A stretch of DNA of 64,000 nucleotides, from positions 1-64,000 of the forward strand of contig JAFSFB010000016.1 in assembly GCA_017435385.1 (NCBI GenBank), given 5' to 3'. This DNA is from Clostridia bacterium. Lineage in GTDB: Bacteria > Bacillota > Clostridia > Oscillospirales > Acutalibacteraceae. The position numbers and the translations under genes are program-made. Positions 59,599-64,000 of the stretch are shown piece after piece. Within the stretch, counting starts at the first letter, position 1, and every line of letters starts with the position of its first letter. The notes under the pieces are model-generated. The model was not told where the DNA came from. It saw nothing but the letters and a program-made list of their open reading frames with translations, and did not search any database.

Positions 59599-61899
59599 CT
59601 ATCCTGCGTAATCGTTTACTCCCGTATCTGACTTGAAGTAAACCGTGACGGTAGTTCCGTATTCAACCGTCTGACCTTCTTCAACGCTTTGTGCATATGA
59701 TATCAATTCGCCCTCATTAAGAGCATTACCCGAAATTTTAATATTCAAACCTGCCATAGTGCCGTATTTATTGACCGCCGACAGAGTCATCAGCGTCAGA
59801 TTCGGAACCTCAACGGTAAGCCTCTCGGTTTCCTTCTCCGTATACAGCACCACAACACCGCCCTGCGGAATGGAGTGATTATATGACGGCATCTGACTGA
59901 TTACCGTTTCGCCGTTTCCGACAACCTTGACCTCGAAGCCCTTTTCTTCAAGGAACGCCTTTGCATCAACGGTTGTTTTTCCGACAAGACCGGGTGTGAG
60001 AGTATCAAGCTTTTCGAGCTCCTCGTCGCTGTACTGTCTTTCCACGCCCATATATTCAAGCGTTTTTTCAACAACCTGAGCGGCAACGGGGGTACATATC
60101 TGACCGCCGTTTATCTGTCCTTCGGGTTCGTCAACAAGGATAAGAACTGCGATCTCGGGATCGTTTGCAGGAGCAAAGCATCCGAACGAAGCAACATATT
60201 CGCCGTCGCTTCCGAGCTTCTGGGAGGTTCCCGTTTTGCCTGCAACTCTGTAGCCCGAAACATAAGCATTTTTACCCGTACCGCTTGTAACGACCGCCTC
60301 CATCATATCAGCAACCTCTGCGGCGGTTTCTTCGGAAATAACCTGACGTCTTATTGTGGGTTGAGTTTCATTTATCGTGTTTCCGTTTTCGTCAAGCTGA
60401 CGGGCAACAACATAAGGCGTCATAAGATAACCGCCGTTCGCAATGGCACTGATTGCAGTTACCATCTGGATCGGCGTTACCTGAAACGACTGACCGAAGG
60501 ATGAGCTTGAAAGCTCAACGAGTCCCATGTTTTCAAGCGCATGATAGTTTACGCCCGAAACGGGGGTCGGTTCGGCGGGAAGGTCGATTCCCGTTTTTTC
60601 CGTAAAGCCGAAAGCCTCGAAATACTCAAAGAATTTTTCTTTGCCGAGCTTCTGCCCGACGGTTATGAAAAGCGGGTTGCACGAGTTCATGAGTCCGTGC
60701 TTGAGATCCTGCGTTCCGTGTCCGTCACGCTTATGGCATTTGATCGTTCTGTCGGCAACCTGAATCTTGCCCGTACAGGTGCATCTGAAGTCATCGCCGA
60801 GAACATTCTCTTCAACCGCCGCCGCTGCCGTCACGATCTTGAAAACGGAGCCGGGCTCGTAGCTGTCGCTGACAATGAAGTTTCTCCACTTGGAATAGAG
60901 CAGATTGTTTCTCGCCGTTGACCTTTCGTCTTCGTCGGGATAAGCCTCCACAAGAGCCTTTTCCTCCTCATCGTTCAAAGACTGAGGAGCATTGAGATCG
61001 AAGTTGCCCATATTTGCCATGGCAAGAATGGCACCCGTATTGACATCCATAACAACGCCGTATGCACCGACGCCCTTTGAATCGATATAGACCTGCTCAA
61101 GGCTGTCCTCGAGATATCTCTGAATGACCTCGTCGATCGTCAGAACAAGACTCGTTCCCTGAACGGGATCGTAAATCGTTTCGTATTCCTGCTTCATAAC
61201 GTCGCTCTTGCCGTTCTGAGCGGTTATTATTCTGCCGGGAGTGCCCGTGAGGAGAGAGTCATATTTCAGCTCGATTCCGAGTCTGCCGATATCGTCGGTG
61301 CCCGTGAAGCCGATAACATTTGCCGCAAGATTTCCGTAGGGATAATATCTCTTGACATCGGGATCGATACCGACTGCGGCGCTGTAATAGATCTTCTTTT
61401 CGTTCTGAACAAGCTCTCCCTTATCGTTTTCGGTTGTGACGAAATAGGAATAATACTGCGAAAGGAACTCCGCAACCTTCTCCTTTTCCTCGAACTCAAC
61501 CTGCCTTTTCAGGATGAGATAAGCATATTTGCTCTTGTTTGCTTTTTCTTTTATGTCGTCAAAATCAACGCCGATGATTGCAGAAAGCTTTCTGCAAAGG
61601 TCGTTTTTGAAATCCTCGTTTTCAAACTCCGCAATTTCATTGGGCTTGATATAGATTTTCCATACCGACGCACTTTTTGCAAGCACGGTTCCGTTCGCAT
61701 CATAGATCAGTCCTCTTGCGGCAGATAACTCCGTATCGTGAAGCTGATTCTTCTCAGCCTGCTGTTTATACTGTTCGCTGTCAAAAAGCTGAATTCTCGC
61801 AAGGTTTATAACCGTTGAACCGAAAACAATACCGACCAGAAGCGCAAAAACAACAAACGCTCTGATGAACAGCTTTCTTCTCGGTGACATCTTTGTCAA
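59599..61899 (-). CDS. ftsI: PASTA-domain class b penicillin-binding protein (FtsI/SpoVD type)
   Basis: A 766-residue transpeptidase with an N-terminal membrane helix (~12-32), a PBP dimerisation domain (~55-235) and a transpeptidase domain. Active-site motifs are S351-V-F-K354, S406-C-N408 and K555-T-G557. Two C-terminal PASTA domains follow (~632-690 and 691-756). It crosslinks septal or spore-cortex peptidoglycan. Only one PBP gene is in the cluster, where Bacillus has two (pbpB and spoVD), so the division versus sporulation role is open. A TTG start with GGGGAG 7 nt upstream is preferred. Confidence 0.93.
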   Translation of the reverse strand: MTKMSPRRKLFIRAFVVFALLVGIVFGSTVINLARIQLFDSEQYKQQAEKNQLHDTELSAARGLIYDANGTVLAKSASVWKIYIKPNEIAEFENEDFKNDLCRKLSAIIGVDFDDIKEKANKSKYAYLILKRQVEFEEKEKVAEFLSQYYSYFVTTENDKGELVQNEKKIYYSAAVGIDPDVKRYYPYGNLAANVIGFTGTDDIGRLGIELKYDSLLTGTPGRIITAQNGKSDVMKQEYETIYDPVQGTSLVLTIDEVIQRYLEDSLEQVYIDSKGVGAYGVVMDVNTGAILAMANMGNFDLNAPQSLNDEEEKALVEAYPDEDERSTARNNLLYSKWRNFIVSDSYEPGSVFKIVTAAAAVEENVLGDDFRCTCTGKIQVADRTIKCHKRDGHGTQDLKHGLMNSCNPLFITVGQKLGKEKFFEYFEAFGFTEKTGIDLPAEPTPVSGVNYHALENMGLVELSSSSFGQSFQVTPIQMVTAISAIANGGYLMTPYVVARQLDENGNTINETQPTIRRQVISEETAAEVADMMEAVVTSGTGKNAYVSGYRVAGKTGTSQKLGSDGEYVASFGCFAPANDPEIAVLILVDEPEGQINGGQICTPVAAQVVEKTLEYMGVERQYSDEELEKLDTLTPGLVGKTTVDAKAFLEEKGFEVKVVGNGETVISQMPSYNHSIPQGGVVVLYTEKETERLTVEVPNLTLMTLSAVNKYGTMAGLNIKISGNALNEGELISYAQSVEEGQTVEYGTTVTVYFKSDTGVNDYAG

Positions 61900-62081
61900 A
61901 ACTTTTCTCCCCTTCTTATATAATTTATTTTAATAATAAAAAATAAAAATTGCCGCCCCAAAAGAGCGCACAAAAAAACTCCTCCACAGCATTTTCAGCT
62001 GCGAATTTTTTTATTCCGCCGTAATTGAGACAGCCCTGACTATTGTCATCTATATGTCCGTTATGTGATTGCATATGCCAA

Positions 62082-62120
62082 TTAAAGCAGACAAAAATCA
62101 GCCGTTCTTGTCTGCTTTAA
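62082..62120 (-). other. Perfect 13-bp hairpin spanning the ftsL stop codon
   Basis: TTAAAGCAGACAA (62082-62094) is the exact reverse complement of 62108-62120, with a 13-base loop containing the ftsL stop codon. No T-run follows on the minus strand, so it is more likely an mRNA stability, processing or weak attenuation element than a standard terminator. The remaining gap 61900-62081 is AT-rich with one further weak hairpin (CAGC/GCTG); no gene is seen. Confidence 0.6.
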
Positions 62121-62598
62121 CTTCTGCATCTGAAAGTTCGCCGCCCGCCATAATTACTTTGTCGCCATCCGAGTCTTCAAAGTAATGTATCTGGAAGCGC
62201 TCCAATTTCTGCATACCCAAAACCGAAACAGCGTATTCCTCAACCTTTTCTCTTGAAACCGATGAGTTGAGCTGCATGACAAGTCTTGTGTTTTCGCTTT
62301 CGGCGTCTTTGATCTGATCTGCAAGCGTTACGGCCTCTCTTTCAAGAACCGTCAGACTGATTCTCGAAAAGAGAATTGCACCGAATAAGGTTATTATCGT
62401 AACAGCTATTGCAAAGACCTTGAGAGTTCGCACAGCTGATGCAACCGACTCTCTTCTGACCTGAACTGCCGTCTTTTTCGTACGAACCGCCTGCTGCTTT
62501 CGCTGAGGCTGAGAGGGACGATCCTCTGCCGTCGGCTTGAATGCAGGCATATTATACAGCGAAAGATCGTAAGCTTCGCTGCGGTTATAATCCGCCAT
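62098..62598 (-). CDS. ftsL: FtsL/DivIC-like cell division protein
   Basis: A 166-residue bitopic protein: a ~60-residue cytosolic region rich in Arg, Lys and Gln, one membrane helix (~63-85, VFAIAVTIITLFGAILF), and an extracytoplasmic coiled-coil stretch (VLEREAVTLADQIKDAESEN) with a short tail ending VKADKNG. Sequence conservation is low in this family; position between rsmH and the PBP gene supports FtsL. AAAGGAG precedes the ATG. Confidence 0.85.
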   Translation of the reverse strand: MADYNRSEAYDLSLYNMPAFKPTAEDRPSQPQRKQQAVRTKKTAVQVRRESVASAVRTLKVFAIAVTIITLFGAILFSRISLTVLEREAVTLADQIKDAESENTRLVMQLNSSVSREKVEEYAVSVLGMQKLERFQIHYFEDSDGDKVIMAGGELSDAEVKADKNG

Positions 62599-62651
62599 AC
62601 CGTCTCTCCTTTCACAAAATTTGAAATGTCAGATTATCTGACAGATTGAAT

Positions 62652-63587
62652 TCAGAGTTTTACAGCCGTGCGCAATTTTGCACTGCGGCTTCTCGGGTTT
62701 TCTTCGATTTCCGCTCTGCTCGGTCCGACCGCCTTGAGCACCCTCGCTTTCGGCTCATTGCCGCAAACACAGACCGGAAAGTTTCTCGGGCATGTGCATC
62801 CCTTAGCAAGAGGTGCAAACGCCTGCTTGATTATTCTGTCCTCAAGCGAATGGAAGGTTATTATGCTCACCCTGCCTCCTTTTTTAAGGCAGCTGAACAT
62901 GTTTTCCGCAGCCTCACCGAGGCCGTCAAGCTCTCCGTTAACATATATTCTGATCGCCTGGAAGGTTTTTCGGGCGGGGTGCCCGTCCCTTCTTGCCGCC
63001 GCAGGCATAGCCGACTTGATTATCTCGGAAAGCTCAAAGGTCGTTTCGATCGGAGCGGTTTCCCTCGCTTTGACTATCGCTCTCGAGATCGACGGAGCGA
63101 ATTTCTCCTCACCGTAGTCAAATATGATTTTCTGAAGCTCCTTCTGACTCAGCGAATTGACCGCCTGCTTTGCGCTCATGCCTTCAAGGCTCATCCTCAT
63201 GTCAAGCGGAGCATCGTTATGAAACGAAAATCCCCTTGACGGCTCATCAAGCTGATGGGAGCTGACTCCCAGATCGGCAAGAATACCGTCAACGGCGTCT
63301 ATTCCGAGCTTGTCGAGAATGTTTCTTATGTTAAAAAAGTTATCATGAACCAATGTTACGCAATCGAAACCGCCAAGACGTTCTTTTAATGTTTCGATAG
63401 CTTCGGGATCTCTGTCAATCGCAATCAGCCTGCCATCCCTGAGGCGTTTTGCAATTGCAGCGGAATGACCTCCGCCGCCCGAAGTGCAGTCAACATATAT
63501 TCCGTCGGGCTTGATTTCAAGCGAATCGATCGTTTCATTGAAAAGAACCGGAACATGATGAAAACCGATGCTGTTTTTTTCGCTCAT
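62652..63587 (-). CDS. rsmH: 16S rRNA (cytosine(1402)-N4)-methyltransferase
   Basis: The 311-residue RsmH (MraW) modifies C1402 in the ribosomal P site. It has HHVPVLFNETIDSL at the N-terminus, SAM motif VDCTSGGGGHSAAI (~33-46), LADLGVSSHQLD and the C-terminal ISFHSLED-like block ITFHSLEDRIIK. Its ATG overlaps the mraZ stop codon (ATGA). Confidence 0.97.
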   Translation of the reverse strand: MSEKNSIGFHHVPVLFNETIDSLEIKPDGIYVDCTSGGGGHSAAIAKRLRDGRLIAIDRDPEAIETLKERLGGFDCVTLVHDNFFNIRNILDKLGIDAVDGILADLGVSSHQLDEPSRGFSFHNDAPLDMRMSLEGMSAKQAVNSLSQKELQKIIFDYGEEKFAPSISRAIVKARETAPIETTFELSEIIKSAMPAAARRDGHPARKTFQAIRIYVNGELDGLGEAAENMFSCLKKGGRVSIITFHSLEDRIIKQAFAPLAKGCTCPRNFPVCVCGNEPKARVLKAVGPSRAEIEENPRSRSAKLRTAVKL

Positions 63588-64000
63588 CGTCTTCCACCTT
63601 TTGCGGTATAGCTGATGCCGGCAAGGCTGACATCCTGCTTATCATTCCATTCATCCCATACATCAGGTGCCCAGAGCTCAACTCTGTTCACGGTTCCTAC
63701 CGCAAGAACTTCGTTTTCGAGCATTGCGTGAGCTTTGAAATCCTCTTTGAGAGTTATTCTTCCCTGCTTGTCAAGCGAAACCTTATCGCTCATTGAAGCG
63801 AGCTTACGCTGAACCGCCGCCTGCTGTCTGCCTTCAAACATTTCGGTAACGCCGTCACAGAAATTGATCCATTCTTCTTCTGAGAAAAGAACGAGGCAGG
63901 GTTCATCCTGAATCGACTTGAGAACAATGAAGCTCTCGCCGAGGTCTTTTCTGAACATGGTGGGAACGGCTATTCTGTTTCCCTGGTCAAATTTTCTGAT
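63584..64000 (-). CDS. mraZ: Transcriptional regulator MraZ (5' end beyond window)
   Basis: The frame stays open to the window edge, adding IRKFDQGNRIAVPTM before the first internal ATG at 63958. That added part matches the first AbrB-like half of MraZ (D-KGR-IP), so the true start lies outside. The visible 139 residues include the second half-motif SLDKQGRITLKEDF and LWAPDVWDEW. MraZ is the DNA-binding regulator that heads dcw clusters. Confidence 0.93.
   Translation of the reverse strand: MRKFDQGNRIAVPTMFRKDLGESFIVLKSIQDEPCLVLFSEEEWINFCDGVTEMFEGRQQAAVQRKLASMSDKVSLDKQGRITLKEDFKAHAMLENEVLAVGTVNRVELWAPDVWDEWNDKQDVSLAGISYTAKGGRR

Noticed and set aside
1..64000. CRISPR array, prophage, insertion sequence or rRNA genes
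   Set aside because: Looked for and not found: no regularly spaced direct repeats, no transposase, integrase or phage structural proteins, and no rRNA sequence on either strand.

Overview
This window looks like a chromosomal piece of a spore-former-lineage Firmicute, most likely an uncultured Clostridia of the Oscillospiraceae/Ruminococcaceae type living in a gut or rumen. The grounds are gene content, not a database search: an IspH–ribosomal S1 fusion, a YlmC/YmxH-type sporulation protein, a class II GalT, a MurE with the DNPR meso-diaminopimelate signature, a PASTA-bearing transpeptidase in the dcw cluster, SAM-I and FMN riboswitches, near-consensus TTGACA-17-TATAAT promoters and many glycan-degrading enzymes. 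There is no prophage, insertion sequence, CRISPR array or rRNA. The window is densely coding, with no gap over 300 bases lacking a gene.

Layout. 1-500: three tRNA genes (Phe partial, Asp, Val) on the minus strand behind a strong promoter. 498-2396: yerC, a methyltransferase and hslO. 2618-5053 (plus): galT and a repeat-bearing lipoprotein. 5109-9911 (minus): a YmxH-like protein, a GH13 oligo-glucosidase, a secreted subtilase and an EamA transporter. 9962-15435 (minus): rpiR-like regulator, a flavoprotein, cmk, plsC and ispH-rpsA in an overlapping operon. 15602-18504 (plus): a GH95 fucosidase-type enzyme and a HAD phosphatase. 18652-21272 (minus): a tightly packed sigma factor / membrane protein / serpin lipoprotein operon. 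21388-30484 (minus): a GPH sugar symporter with a secreted GH99-like enzyme, then a complete sugar ABC importer with MalQ. 30612-38113 (minus): yhaM, DUF2804, prmA, a 4Fe-4S protein, a GH38 alpha-mannosidase and an esterase.

38239-42939 is mainly plus strand: an FMN riboswitch with ribU and a DNA-deoxyinosine glycosylase, a phosphoinositide phospholipase C-like gene broken by one in-frame stop codon, a mutarotase-like gene (minus) and a metallo-beta-lactamase-fold hydrolase. 43062-49883 (minus): a SAM-I-controlled metK, a HAD phosphatase, and the hrcA-grpE-dnaK-dnaJ heat-shock operon behind an unusual three-half-site CIRCE region. 50562-64000 (minus): the division and cell wall cluster mraZ-rsmH-ftsL-pbp-murE-murF-mraY-ftsW-murG-murA-ftsQ. 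It has no murD, and its FtsQ-like protein carries two copies of its periplasmic domain.

Taken together the accessory genes describe a glycan forager. Secreted enzymes release sugars, the ABC and GPH systems import them, and GH13, GH38, GH95, GalT and MalQ process them. The two observations I rate highest are the sigma/membrane protein/serpin operon, which could couple a cell-surface signal to protease-inhibitor production, and the duplicated FtsQ domain. Both are inferences from sequence alone.
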